Below are positions 37,286 to 46,579 of a stretch of DNA of 64,000 nucleotides, piece after piece (positions within the stretch are counted from its first letter, which is position 1; the number at the start of each line of letters is the position of its first letter). The position numbers and the translations under genes were made by a program. Origin of the DNA: Deltaproteobacteria bacterium (GTDB lineage Bacteria; Desulfobacterota; Dissulfuribacteria; Dissulfuribacterales; DYLC01); assembly GCA_028695735.1 (NCBI GenBank), contig JAQVIJ010000003.1:62001-126000 (forward strand), given 5' to 3'. The notes under the pieces were generated by a model. The model worked only from the letters and a program-made list of their open reading frames with translations, was not told the DNA's origin and ran no database searches.

Positions 37286-39955
37286 TTATGTGCCCATGAC
37301 CTTTCGAATCATGTTGATCAACTGCTGCATCTGATAGGGTTTTTGCAGAAAGCCCGCCAATCCCTTGCCCACGAACCGCTGGCTGATCTCCTGTTCATTG
37401 TAACCAGAGGACATGATGACCTTTATGTCGGGTTTGATGCGTTTGAGCTCTCTAAAACAGTCAGCGCCGTCCATGTGAGGCATCATGAGGTCCAGGAGGA
37501 CCAGGTCGATTTGATTGTGGGCCTTTTGAAATATTCCCAAGGCCTCTCGGCCGTCTTCTGCCGTCAGCACTGAAAAGCCAAAGGCGGATAAAATCTCCTT
37601 TCCCAGGGAGCGAATGGTCTCTTCATCGTCCACCAATAAAATGGTGCCGGTGCCGTGAAACTCCTCCAGCGTGTGATTGTTTTCCTTCATCTTTTGAGTG
37701 ACCGCATTCATGACCGCAGGAAAGAGTACCTTGATGATGGTGCCCCGATTGGGTTCGGAATATATCTTGATGGCGCCCTTGTGGCCTCGCACTATGCCCA
37801 ACACCGCAGACATGCCCAAGCCCCTTCCAGTAAATTTGGTGGTGAAGAATGGGTCGAATATGCGGGCCTTTACCTCATCCGTCATGCCGCAGCCGGTGTC
37901 GGCCACTTCATAGTAACAATAGGGGCCTTCAGGCAGGTCTTCGTCCAGCCAGGTCTCTTTTAGGTAGGAGCGGTCGCAGTGCATGATCCCTGTGCGAATG
38001 GTGATGATGCCGCTTTTGTCGCCTATGGCCTCGGCTGCATTGGTGATGAGGTTCATGATGATCTGATTGATCTGGGCTGCATCCCCTTCTATGGGCGGCA
38101 GATCGTCTGCAAATTCATAGCGGAGCCTTATGCGTTTGGACAGAGAGACCTCCAGGAGGTAGCTCATATCCTTTACCAGATCAGAGAGATTCAGGGGCTG
38201 CACCACGAACTTGCCCTTGCCCGAATATGCCAGCATCTGCTTGCACAGGTCGGCCGCCTTTTCAGATGCCTTGAGGATATTGTGCAGATTTCCCAGGGCA
38301 GGTGAAAGGGCCGGCAGCTTTCTCTGGGCCAACTCCACATTGCCCATGATGCCCATGAGCAGGTTGTTGAAGTCGTGGGCGATACCGCCTGCCAGTACCC
38401 CTAAGCTTTCCAGACGCTGCACATGTTGAAGCTGGCGTTCCATCTTCTGCTTTTCCTGCTCGGCCAAGTAGTCCTGTGTCATGTCCTGCAGCAGCCAGAT
38501 GGCGGAGGACGGCTCTCCATTTGAATCGTAGATGGGGGCGGTCTTCATGGAGATGTAGAGTTGTTTGCCGCTGGTGGTGGATTCATACCAGCCCTCATAT
38601 TCACCGTTTTCGCTCACAAATGGCATCTTGAGGCACGGCAGAATGCGTTGGTCCTTCAGGGTGGTTAGGTCCAGGTTCATGACCTGTTTATGGCTGGACT
38701 CCAGAATCTCTATAAATCGGTCGTTTGCAAACTCCAAAATCAGATTCTTATTGTAATAGGCAATGCCTATGGGGACCCGCTCGAAGATATTTCTGTGCCG
38801 TTCCTCACTGGCCTTGAGGCGGTCTTCCATCGCTTTTTGTGTGGTGACATCCCTTAGGACCTGCACTGATTTGGTAATGGAGCCATTCGAATCTTTTACA
38901 GGGTAACTGGATATGTTAAACAGCCGTTCTATACCGCCGGCAATGGTGCGGCGTTTATGGCAACTGGAGATATAACCTTTTTGTGCCTGTCTTACAGGGC
39001 ATGCAGCGCATGGTTGTGAATCGTTTTCAAAGACCTCGTGGCATTTTTTGCCTTCCAGCGGTATTTTATCGCTGTACCAGTGCTCCAGGGTCCTGTTGGC
39101 CTTGAGGATGGTGGAGTCAGGTCCAATGAGATATACACCGTCGGTGATGGAGTCCATGATGTCTTGAAGCAGCCGGTGATTTTCCTGAAGGGAGGAGAGA
39201 AGCGATTTCTTTTCGGAGATGTCTCGAAAGATGCTCAGAATACCTGTGGTCTTCTCTTGTTCTCGTATAACTGAAGAGCTGATTTCGATGGGGATTGTTC
39301 TGCCGTCTTTATGGACTATGGCCGATTCATAGAGATAGCATTGCGTGTCTCCAGCCTGTCTGGCCTGAAATCTCTTCATAAAATCAGCTAAATATTGAGG
39401 GGGTATCACATTCGTGACATTCAGCTTATAGAGTTCGGAGAGGGTGTAACCGCTCATTCTAAGTGCGCTTGAATTGGCATAGACAAATCTGCCGTCTAAA
39501 TCCACTACGCAGATGCCATCCAGAGATGTCTCCAGGAGCAAGCGGAATCTCTCCTCATTTTTGCGGGCCATCTCCTCTGCGGCCTTTAGGTCTGTGATGT
39601 CCACTACCACGCCTATGGAGCGCAGGGGCCTTCCATCGGCATCAAAATCTGTTTTGCAGCGTTCCCTCACCCAAATAACTGAGCCGTCAGGCCGCTGAAT
39701 GCGGTGTTGAATGTCGTATGGAATGCCTTTTGTGATGTGGGCGGTATAGGCCTTGCGTACACCTTCCCTGTCTTCCGAGTGCACCAGGCTCAAAAAGCCT
39801 TCATATGTGCTGGGAAAGTCTGTTTTTGAGACTCCAAACAGATGATACACCTGATCGCACCAGTGGAGCCTGCCGCTGATATGGTCCAACTCCCAGTGGC
39901 CTGTTCCCGCCAATTGTGCGATCTCTTGATGCAGCCTTTCGTTCATCTCTCCCAT
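37286..39955 (-). CDS. Hybrid sensor histidine kinase with several PAS domains and a receiver
   Basis: 889 residues with no membrane segment visible, so a cytoplasmic sensor. Order: PAS about 10-120 (VWVRERCKTDFD), PAS 130-250, PAS 265-375 with a Cys-rich CAACPVRQAQKG, PAS 380-500, HisKA (GGIAHDFNNLL, phosphorylated His), and HATPase (NLITNAAEAIGD, DTGCGM, GRGLGMSAV). The C-terminal receiver has LLVDDEE and LVLLDLMMP (phospho-Asp). The Cys cluster in the third PAS could bind a metal or sense redox. No separate response regulator follows, and the target is unknown. It is upstream of the dGTPase-like gene. Confidence 0.92.
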   Translation of the reverse strand: MGEMNERLHQEIAQLAGTGHWELDHISGRLHWCDQVYHLFGVSKTDFPSTYEGFLSLVHSEDREGVRKAYTAHITKGIPYDIQHRIQRPDGSVIWVRERCKTDFDADGRPLRSIGVVVDITDLKAAEEMARKNEERFRLLLETSLDGICVVDLDGRFVYANSSALRMSGYTLSELYKLNVTNVIPPQYLADFMKRFQARQAGDTQCYLYESAIVHKDGRTIPIEISSSVIREQEKTTGILSIFRDISEKKSLLSSLQENHRLLQDIMDSITDGVYLIGPDSTILKANRTLEHWYSDKIPLEGKKCHEVFENDSQPCAACPVRQAQKGYISSCHKRRTIAGGIERLFNISSYPVKDSNGSITKSVQVLRDVTTQKAMEDRLKASEERHRNIFERVPIGIAYYNKNLILEFANDRFIEILESSHKQVMNLDLTTLKDQRILPCLKMPFVSENGEYEGWYESTTSGKQLYISMKTAPIYDSNGEPSSAIWLLQDMTQDYLAEQEKQKMERQLQHVQRLESLGVLAGGIAHDFNNLLMGIMGNVELAQRKLPALSPALGNLHNILKASEKAADLCKQMLAYSGKGKFVVQPLNLSDLVKDMSYLLEVSLSKRIRLRYEFADDLPPIEGDAAQINQIIMNLITNAAEAIGDKSGIITIRTGIMHCDRSYLKETWLDEDLPEGPYCYYEVADTGCGMTDEVKARIFDPFFTTKFTGRGLGMSAVLGIVRGHKGAIKIYSEPNRGTIIKVLFPAVMNAVTQKMKENNHTLEEFHGTGTILLVDDEETIRSLGKEILSAFGFSVLTAEDGREALGIFQKAHNQIDLVLLDLMMPHMDGADCFRELKRIKPDIKVIMSSGYNEQEISQRFVGKGLAGFLQKPYQMQQLINMIRKVMGT

Positions 39956-40116
39956 ATCGCCTGCCTCATTGAGTTTGAAGATTGTTTTTTTTCATTATTG
40001 CATGATTTTAACGGGAATCAAGCATAAATTTTGTATTAATTCTGTAGTAGATGCTTCAAGAGAAAAAGGAGCGATACATCCTTGCTTTTCCCTATCGTTC
40101 AGCCTAAATTGGCCTT

Positions 40117-41106
40117 ATGAGCCGCAGCAAGTATGATGCCTTTTACAAGGAATTTTTCTCACAGCCTCAAATGGTGGAAGACCTGCTGAAGAACTATGTT
40201 CAGGAGGAGTGGGTAAACCACCTGGACTTCTCCACCCTGAAGCCCTTTTCCAGCAACTTCGTGTCAGATAGCCTTAAAAAGCGGGAAAATGACCTGATTT
40301 TAAGTGTAAAATGCAAGGACAGTGACATCACCGCCTACATCTATCTGCTCTTTGAGTTTCAAAGCCGCATAGATCATTACATGGCCATTCGCATGCTGGT
40401 GTATGTGGGGCTTTTTTATCAGGAGCTCATCAAACACAAGCTGGTAAAATCTCGTCAATCACTGCCGCCTGTTTTTCCACTGGTGGTCTATAACGGCATT
40501 AGGCCATGGAACGCAGCGCAAGAGGTCTCAAGCCTCGTTTATATACCCTTTGTGAGTTTGGCTGCATATGTGCCAAACATGCGTTATTTTTTATTTGACA
40601 TCAGCCAGGTAAATGCAAAAGACCAGCAGGATCTGGCATCCTTTCTGGTGAGGCTTGAGAAGGTAAGGGATGTGGATGACTTGCGCCTGATTCTTCAGGA
40701 GCTTATTCAAATCCTTCAGTCCCCTGATTACGAACATTTAAGGCGAAGGTTTACTGAATTTATAAACCACATAGTCTTTCACCGGGTTCCACACGAACAG
40801 CCCATTTCAGAATTTCATGACTTAAAGGAGTTAAACCCTATGCTTGCAGAAACAGTAACTAAATGGACTAAACAGTGGAAGATGGAAGGCCGATTAGAAG
40901 GCCGCATGGAAGGCCGTATGGAAGGCCGCATGGAAGGTACCCTTGAAGGCCGCTCCGCTGTGCTGGAGCGCCAGTTGCGCAAGCGTTTTGGCACAATAGC
41001 ACCCATGTATTTGGAGAGGATACGTAGCGCCTCCATTGAGCAACTGGACTTGTGGGCAGAGCGGATTCTGGACGCCAAGAGCATTCAGGAGGTATTCAGC
41101 CAATAG
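40117..41106 (+). CDS. Rpn/YhgA-family PD-(D/E)XK nuclease (transposase-like)
   Basis: 329 residues. It opens with SRSKYDAFYKEFFSQPQMVEDLL and continues with ENDLILSVKCKDSDITAYIYLLFEFQSRIDHYMAIRML. That carries the D...E-x-Q nuclease core of recombination-promoting nuclease family proteins (often labelled transposase_31). Several Rpn proteins cleave DNA and promote RecA-independent recombination. The C-terminal region has six tandem MEGR-like units (40882-40953), then RQLRKRFG. No terminal inverted repeats are evident around the gene. Probably an accessory gene of variable distribution. Confidence 0.85.
   Translation: MSRSKYDAFYKEFFSQPQMVEDLLKNYVQEEWVNHLDFSTLKPFSSNFVSDSLKKRENDLILSVKCKDSDITAYIYLLFEFQSRIDHYMAIRMLVYVGLFYQELIKHKLVKSRQSLPPVFPLVVYNGIRPWNAAQEVSSLVYIPFVSLAAYVPNMRYFLFDISQVNAKDQQDLASFLVRLEKVRDVDDLRLILQELIQILQSPDYEHLRRRFTEFINHIVFHRVPHEQPISEFHDLKELNPMLAETVTKWTKQWKMEGRLEGRMEGRMEGRMEGTLEGRSAVLERQLRKRFGTIAPMYLERIRSASIEQLDLWAERILDAKSIQEVFSQ
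40882..40953 (+). repeat. 12-bp tandem repeats inside the Rpn gene
   Basis: Six 12-bp units (consensus ATGGAAGGCCGC) encode MEGR, LEGR, MEGR, MEGR, MEGT, LEGR in frame. Slippage would add or remove four residues without a frameshift. Confidence 0.8.
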
Positions 41107-41124
41107 TGTGCGTATGCCTTGCCT

Positions 41125-41568
41125 CTACTGCTGCCCCTCACCTCTCTCCTGCCCATATTCCTGCCAGAGAATGCGGCTTGCGACCGCCAGGGCTACTGCT
41201 ATGGTGAGATATATTACGCCTATGACCTTCATAGGCATATGTAACATGCGAAGCAGCCTGCCCATGGCCATCATGGCCAGTATCAAACCCCAGCTCTTGA
41301 GGGAAAAGAATCCAAAGGCACAGCCGTCGTTTTTTGCCTGAATGCGAAACGCCGCCTTCTGTGCTGTGCGGTTCAGCACGAAACGGGCCTTTATGAGCCC
41401 CAGAATGCCGGATAGAAGGGCAAGAAAAAGGGTTGTTGAACTCAATGGAGAGTCCAGAAGGGCGCTTATCCCTTTGGCTGCAAGTATGGCGGCGGCCGTG
41501 TCCCAGAACAGGGCTGCCAACAAAAGACGCGTGGAAACACTGGCTACGGGTTTATTTAGAGGGTTCAT
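41125..41568 (-). CDS. Small membrane protein of unknown function
   Basis: 147 residues with four predicted membrane segments: LLLAALFWDTAAAILAAKG, TLFLALLSGILGLIKARFVL, SWGLILAMMAMGRLL and VIGVIYLTIAVALAVASRIL. No catalytic motif, and I do not recognise a family. It overlaps the stop of ygiQ by ATGA, so it is translated with it from the marC-ygiQ transcript. Convergent with the Rpn gene. Confidence 0.7.
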   Translation of the reverse strand: MNPLNKPVASVSTRLLLAALFWDTAAAILAAKGISALLDSPLSSTTLFLALLSGILGLIKARFVLNRTAQKAAFRIQAKNDGCAFGFFSLKSWGLILAMMAMGRLLRMLHMPMKVIGVIYLTIAVALAVASRILWQEYGQERGEGQQ

Positions 41569-43289
41569 GTTCCTTCCAATACACTGCGCTGCGCCATGCG
41601 CTCAGAGCGCCGCTTGGCCACATATATAGACCTCTGTGGTGTATTCATGTCTCGTTCTGAGACATACATGGCCGTGGAAAGGGTGCCAGGCGTGGGAGTG
41701 AAGTCCTGAAACTGGCGTACGGTCAGGCGCAGTTCCTTTAATCTTTTGGCCAAGGCATGCATGTGGGCAAGTGTACAGCCTGGATGGCTGGAGATAAAGT
41801 AGGGATTGAATCTTATTGGCCTTTTTTGCAGGCGTGCCATGGCCTGGGCCTCCTTTAGAAAGTCCGCAAGACAGGCGGCAGCCGGCTTGTGCATCAGGCG
41901 CAGCACCTCCTCTTCTGTGTGTTCGGGTGCTATCTTGAGGCTGCCTGGAGTGTGATGCAGTAAAATGGCCTCCATGAGTTTAGGTGTTTTAAGGAGCAGT
42001 TCCATGCGTAGCCCAGAGGATACGAATACCCGGCGAATACCCGGGAGCTTTGCGGCCTCTCTCATGAGGTTGAGATGAGCGGTTTCATTCAGTGAGAGAT
42101 TGGGGCACGGCCTTGGATACAGGCAGTCTTTGCGAGAACAGACATGGGACCTTTTGCACTGAGCAGCGTAGAGATTGGCCGTGGGCCCTCCTAAGTCTGA
42201 AATGACGCCGTCAAAGCCTGGAGTGCGTGTGAGGCGTTTCAGCTCCCGCATCACCGAGTCTATGCTGCGGGAGACCACCACAGGCCCTTGATGTCGGGCT
42301 ATGGCGCAGAAGGAACAATTGCCTGGGCAGCCGCGCACTATGGTGACGGAGTTGCGAATCATGGAAAAGGCAGGTGTGCCCCTGGCTGCCAAAGAGGGTA
42401 GCCCAGTAAAGGGCAGGTCGTAGATGGCATTCAGCTCCTGAGGGGAAAGCGGAGCGGCGGGCTCATTCTGCTTGACCCACAGGGCCTGCTGGCGCTGAAG
42501 TAAAATGGTTCTGTCCCCTGAACGGGCGTGTTTGTCCACAAGGAGTTCGGCGGTCAAAAAGCGAACAGGGTCCTGTTGAATCTTCGCGAGGCTGGGCAGC
42601 ACCGAGGCCGCACCAGTGCTGATGAGCCTGCTGGCCTCTTGGTCTGTCAGGGGTTCGCATGTGCCGGCAATGTTGGAGAGGTCCTTTTGTTGTGAAAGGC
42701 GTTGGGCTATCTCTGTCACCGCCCGTTCACCCATGCCATAGACCAGGAGATCGGCCTTGGCGTCTGTGAGCACTGAGGAGCGAATGCGTTCCTGTTGATA
42801 GTCGTAGTGAGCAAAGCGGCGCAGGGATGCCTCGATGCCGCCCAAGATGATGGGCAGGTCTCCAAATGCCTCTCTGGCCAGTTGTGCATAGCGGATGACC
42901 GCCCGGTCAGGCCTTCTGCGCAGCCCGCGTGCCTTTTCTTGGCCAAAATACGGGTTCCCTGCCGGAGAATAGGCGTCTTTGTCCCTTACACGGGCGTTTC
43001 CAGAGTAGTTGGCCACTATTGAATCCATATTGCCGGAGGTGATGCCGCAAAAGAGCTTAGGCCTGCCCATGGCCTTAAAGGCTTGAGCGTCTTGATGCCA
43101 GGGTTGCGCCAGAATCGCTACGCGCAGCCCCAAGGATTCCAGCAGCCGTGCTATGATGGCGATGCCGAAGCTTGAGTGGTCGATGTAGGCATCCCCTGTC
43201 ACCAGAAGGATATCGTATTCTGTCCATCCAATGCCGCGCAGCCCTTCTGGATTGACTGGTATCATGTTATTTGGCATGTGTTTTGTCAT
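41565..43289 (-). CDS. YgiQ-family radical SAM protein
   Basis: 574 residues. An N-terminal cobalamin-binding-like segment (DILLVTGDAYIDHSSFGIAI, QPWHQD) precedes the radical SAM motif GCPGNCSFCAIARHQG (C-x3-C-x2-C). Further landmarks are GGIEASLRRFAHYDYQ and GMGERAVTEIAQRL. The C-terminal part has YFISSHPGCT and a late DFTPTPGTLSTAMY. The reaction of YgiQ is not known. The start at 43289 overlaps the marC stop by ATGA, supporting this choice despite no clear ribosome site. Confidence 0.92.
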   Translation of the reverse strand: MTKHMPNNMIPVNPEGLRGIGWTEYDILLVTGDAYIDHSSFGIAIIARLLESLGLRVAILAQPWHQDAQAFKAMGRPKLFCGITSGNMDSIVANYSGNARVRDKDAYSPAGNPYFGQEKARGLRRRPDRAVIRYAQLAREAFGDLPIILGGIEASLRRFAHYDYQQERIRSSVLTDAKADLLVYGMGERAVTEIAQRLSQQKDLSNIAGTCEPLTDQEASRLISTGAASVLPSLAKIQQDPVRFLTAELLVDKHARSGDRTILLQRQQALWVKQNEPAAPLSPQELNAIYDLPFTGLPSLAARGTPAFSMIRNSVTIVRGCPGNCSFCAIARHQGPVVVSRSIDSVMRELKRLTRTPGFDGVISDLGGPTANLYAAQCKRSHVCSRKDCLYPRPCPNLSLNETAHLNLMREAAKLPGIRRVFVSSGLRMELLLKTPKLMEAILLHHTPGSLKIAPEHTEEEVLRLMHKPAAACLADFLKEAQAMARLQKRPIRFNPYFISSHPGCTLAHMHALAKRLKELRLTVRQFQDFTPTPGTLSTAMYVSERDMNTPQRSIYVAKRRSERMAQRSVLEGT

Positions 43290-43933
43290 GGATTATGTGC
43301 GGCAAGGCCGGGAAACAGTATCAGAAGCCCGCCTGCTATGAATTCAATGGCAATGGAGGCCAAAAGCAGGCCCATGATGCGTGTCACTACATTTATGCCT
43401 GTTTTCCCCATGAGCCTGCTGAGGGGCATGGCCATGGAGAGGGTGACCCAGGTGATGATGCCCACCAGCAGGCTGCTCAGAATCAGAAAAAGCAGGCCCT
43501 TCCACTGTGTGAAACGGTTGGAATATATTATCATGGTGCTGATGGCCCCTGGCCCTGCCAGCACCGGTACGGCCAGTGGCACAACGGAGATGCCCTCTCT
43601 CTCCACTGCCTCAGCTACCTCCTCTTCTGTGTGCCGGCTGCCCTCAGCCTTGGCATGCATCATGGAGATGGCCATGAGCAGGAGCAAAATGCCGCCTCCC
43701 ACGCGAAAGGATGGAATGCTGATGCCGAAAAATTTGAGTATTTCATCGCCGAGGACACTGGCCGTTACCAGCACGGTGGTCACAGTGATTGCTGAGATGC
43801 GTATCATGTGCCGGTTCATGGCCTCTGCCTGGTGCTGGGCAAGGCTCAGGAAGACTGGTATGGCGCCCAGGGGGTTTACGATAAAGATCAGAGAGATGAA
43901 TGCCTTGAGATATTCGGTGAATTCGTTGTTCAT
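43286..43933 (-). CDS. MarC-family integral membrane protein
   Basis: 215 residues with six membrane segments. The opening FISLIFIVNPLGAIPVFLSL and the later PLAVPVLAGPGAISTMII are signature stretches of MarC/UPF0056 proteins. Despite the name, family members are not established drug exporters and their substrate is unknown. It is first in a marC-ygiQ-membrane-protein operon joined by ATGA overlaps. Its 5' end overlaps the divergent cytochrome gene by up to 38 bp. Confidence 0.9.
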   Translation of the reverse strand: MNNEFTEYLKAFISLIFIVNPLGAIPVFLSLAQHQAEAMNRHMIRISAITVTTVLVTASVLGDEILKFFGISIPSFRVGGGILLLLMAISMMHAKAEGSRHTEEEVAEAVEREGISVVPLAVPVLAGPGAISTMIIYSNRFTQWKGLLFLILSSLLVGIITWVTLSMAMPLSRLMGKTGINVVTRIMGLLLASIAIEFIAGGLLILFPGLAAHNP

Positions 43934-45386
43934 AGTGTTTTTTGGGGTGTTGTTTGGTTATGGTTGCTCCATGCCGGAGCGTCCTGTGTTTCAAAAGACC
44001 GGCTGTGAATCTTGTCATTCAGTGGCATTCAGTCATGGCCTTTCCTGTGAAGTCTGTCATGGCGGCAATGCAAACATGTTTACGAAACAGGCGGCCCATG
44101 CCGGAATCGCTGCAAATCCCGCCTCTCCGCAGTATATGCGAGACACCTGCGGGAGCTGCCACACACAAGAGGCAAGAAGCGCCGCTCAATCTATTCATTT
44201 TACTCTAATTCACGAGATACAAAAGACCTGGCAGGCCTTTTTCCCTGAGGAGGTCATGGATTTGACTCAATTGCAGGGGCTTGCCGCCTCGACAAAGGAA
44301 CCCATGACTCATCGCAGACTGGTGGCTGACCTGCTGGTCAGGCGTTGTCTGCGTTGCCATCCATATACCGATGGCGATGATTACGCCATGACTCATCGCA
44401 GGACCGGCTGTGCGGCGTGTCACCGGATACATGATTCAGGGGGCATGCAGCGGGTGCCGGACGAGCGCTGTCTCTCCTGCCATTATGCCAATTTTGTGGG
44501 CTGGGATTACTACGGCCGTTTTGAAAAGGACTATGAAGAAGACTATCGCGCCCCTTTGGAACAGGGCCGGTTTTCTCAAAGGCCTTATGGCGTGGAGTGG
44601 CACGAGATGACACCTGATGTGCACAAAACGGCCGGCATGGGCTGTACTGATTGCCATGTCCTTGGGCCATGTGAAGAAAAAGGGCAGGTCAAAAGGAGGC
44701 TGGAGTGTGTGGATTGCCACACAGCGGCCGAGAATGAGGGGATTTTAAAGGAATTTGGTGAGATTTCCTCAAAAAAGAGGCGGTTGATTCAGGCCAAACT
44801 CCAAGCCTTTAAAGGACCTGAAATGGAGCCCCATCGGTTAGGTCACAGGGAGCAGGACAGAAAGCGAGTTGCCTGTGCTGCCTGCCATGCTGTGTGGAGT
44901 GTGCAGGATATGCGGAGGTCACTGACGCTTCAGGAGCGCCCTGACCTTGAGGAGTGGTCATATCTCATGGTGCAGGGCAGCAGTGAGGTGGAGGAGGTGG
45001 TGGGCTATCAACTCCTGCGCCAGGGGTTTTGGCAGGCCTTTGAGCCTGGTTGGGAGCTGGCAAATTCCATGGCATCTGGCAAGGCCATTTGCGGGAATGA
45101 ACCCTGTATGAAGAACAAGTTTACTAATGAATGCGCATCAGGTATCTGGTTTGAGGCCTTTTTGCAGCGTAGATGGGCCCCTGTGCCCCTGGGAGTGGCA
45201 AAAGACGGCAGGATATCAGTGATGCGGCCCATCTTGGATCTGGAGCTTTTTTATGTGAATTCAGAAGGGGAGGTGGAGATAAACGCCCTGCGGCCGATTT
45301 CAGGTGCCATGCAGCCATACTCACCCCACACCATCGGAAGGGCAAATGAGTTCAGGAGCCGTGAGGTCGATGAGATGTTGCGGTGA
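43896..45386 (+). CDS. Nine-haem c-type cytochrome lipoprotein
   Basis: About 496 residues. A signal sequence SLFIVFFGVLFGYGC ends in a lipobox Cys, so the protein is exported and lipid-anchored. Nine CxxCH sites are visible: CESCH, CEVCH, CGSCH, CLRCH, CAACH, CLSCH, CTDCH, CVDCH, CAACH. The C-terminal 150 residues lack haem motifs but have four more cysteines (one in AICGNEPC). The frame is open back to 43176, but the leader with signal peptide makes ATG 43896 (or GTG 43917) the likely start. It likely carries extracytoplasmic electrons. No other respiratory gene is adjacent. Confidence 0.85.
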   Translation: MNALRYSVNSLFIVFFGVLFGYGCSMPERPVFQKTGCESCHSVAFSHGLSCEVCHGGNANMFTKQAAHAGIAANPASPQYMRDTCGSCHTQEARSAAQSIHFTLIHEIQKTWQAFFPEEVMDLTQLQGLAASTKEPMTHRRLVADLLVRRCLRCHPYTDGDDYAMTHRRTGCAACHRIHDSGGMQRVPDERCLSCHYANFVGWDYYGRFEKDYEEDYRAPLEQGRFSQRPYGVEWHEMTPDVHKTAGMGCTDCHVLGPCEEKGQVKRRLECVDCHTAAENEGILKEFGEISSKKRRLIQAKLQAFKGPEMEPHRLGHREQDRKRVACAACHAVWSVQDMRRSLTLQERPDLEEWSYLMVQGSSEVEEVVGYQLLRQGFWQAFEPGWELANSMASGKAICGNEPCMKNKFTNECASGIWFEAFLQRRWAPVPLGVAKDGRISVMRPILDLELFYVNSEGEVEINALRPISGAMQPYSPHTIGRANEFRSREVDEMLR

Positions 45387-45502
45387 AAAATACTGGTATC
45401 CGCTCCCTCTTTCTCCCCTTGCGCATTGCCCTCTATTTTATTAAAACCTGTAAGCAAACCGTCTTTTCAAAGGACGGCTATTCCTTTATCACAGGTGAAA
45501 AA

Positions 45503-46570
45503 ATGGAGATAGCTACACGATTGTTACCGGACTCACAGCGCAAGCCTCTGCCTGACGAAAACGCCTTAGGCTTTGGCATTAATTTTACGGATCACATGTT
45601 TGTCATGGATTATGCGGCGGATAAGGGCTGGCATGACCCACAGATTGTGCCCTATGCCCCATTTCAAATGGACCCTGCTGCGGCCTGTTTTCACTATGCC
45701 CAGGCCATCTTCGAGGGTCTAAAGGCCTATCGGGACACACAAGGCCGTATTCGCATGTTTCGTGCCATAGCCAATGCCAGGCGATTCAATGCCTCTGCTA
45801 AGCGCATGTGTATGCCTCAAATCGAGGAGGAGTTCATCTGCAGGGCCATCGAGGAGACAGTGAGGGCGGAGGAGAGATGGGTGCCAAGAAAGCGGGGGAC
45901 ATCCCTTTATGTGCGGCCCTTTATGATTGCAACCGAGCCGTTTCTGGGCGTCAGACCTGCCAAACAGTATCGCTTTTCCATCATCCTTTCGCCGGTGGGG
46001 GCCTACTATGCCGAGGGCTTCAATCCCGTGCGCATCTTTGTGACGGATAAATATGTAAGGGCTGTAAAGGGTGGAGTAGGCGAGGCCAAGACCGCTGGTA
46101 ACTATGCAGCAAGTCTTATGGCATCAGAGGAGGCCAAAAAGGCGGGCTTTACTCAGGTGTTATGGCTGGACGGCGTGACCAGGCGCAATGTGGAGGAGGT
46201 GGGCACCATGAACATCTTTTTCGTGCTGAACGATACATTAGTCACTCCAGCCTTGTCAGGCAGCATTTTGCCAGGCATTACGCGCGACTCTGTCATCACC
46301 TTGGCCAAGTCCTGGGGTATGCCAGTGGAGGAGCGGGTGATCTCCATAGATGAGGTCATTGAAGGCACTAAAACCGGCAGGCTCAAGGAGTGCTTCGGCA
46401 CAGGCACTGCGGCTGTGATCTCGCCTGTCAAGTCCCTGTATTATAAGGAAAAGGAGTATGCCATTGGAAGCGGTGAGGCAGGCCCTGTGGCCCTGCGGCT
46501 TTTTGACGAGCTCACCGGCATTCAATACGGCGAAAGACCTGATCCATTTGGCTGGGTGAAGGTGCTGTGA
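45503..46570 (+). CDS. ilvE: Branched-chain amino acid aminotransferase
   Basis: 355 residues, class IV PLP aminotransferase of the longer group. It makes valine, leucine and isoleucine from their keto acids. Visible motifs are ALGFGINFTDHMFVMDY, QAIFEGLKAYR, VGEAKTAGNYAASL (PLP lysine) and FGTGTAAVISPV. ATG 45503 is chosen for AGGTG 6 nt upstream. The frame runs back to 45383, but those residues are not family-like. The 116-bp gap before it has a short CCGTC/GACGG hairpin of unclear role. Confidence 0.95.
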   Translation: MEIATRLLPDSQRKPLPDENALGFGINFTDHMFVMDYAADKGWHDPQIVPYAPFQMDPAAACFHYAQAIFEGLKAYRDTQGRIRMFRAIANARRFNASAKRMCMPQIEEEFICRAIEETVRAEERWVPRKRGTSLYVRPFMIATEPFLGVRPAKQYRFSIILSPVGAYYAEGFNPVRIFVTDKYVRAVKGGVGEAKTAGNYAASLMASEEAKKAGFTQVLWLDGVTRRNVEEVGTMNIFFVLNDTLVTPALSGSILPGITRDSVITLAKSWGMPVEERVISIDEVIEGTKTGRLKECFGTGTAAVISPVKSLYYKEKEYAIGSGEAGPVALRLFDELTGIQYGERPDPFGWVKVL

Positions 46571-46579
46571 GGCTATGCC

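Noticed and set aside
40117-41106. An insertion sequence around the Rpn-type gene
   Set aside because: No terminal inverted repeats or target duplications were visible beside it.
43176-43895. A 736-residue version of the cytochrome starting at 43176
   Set aside because: The extra 240 residues are antisense to marC and ygiQ, and the signal peptide begins near 43896.
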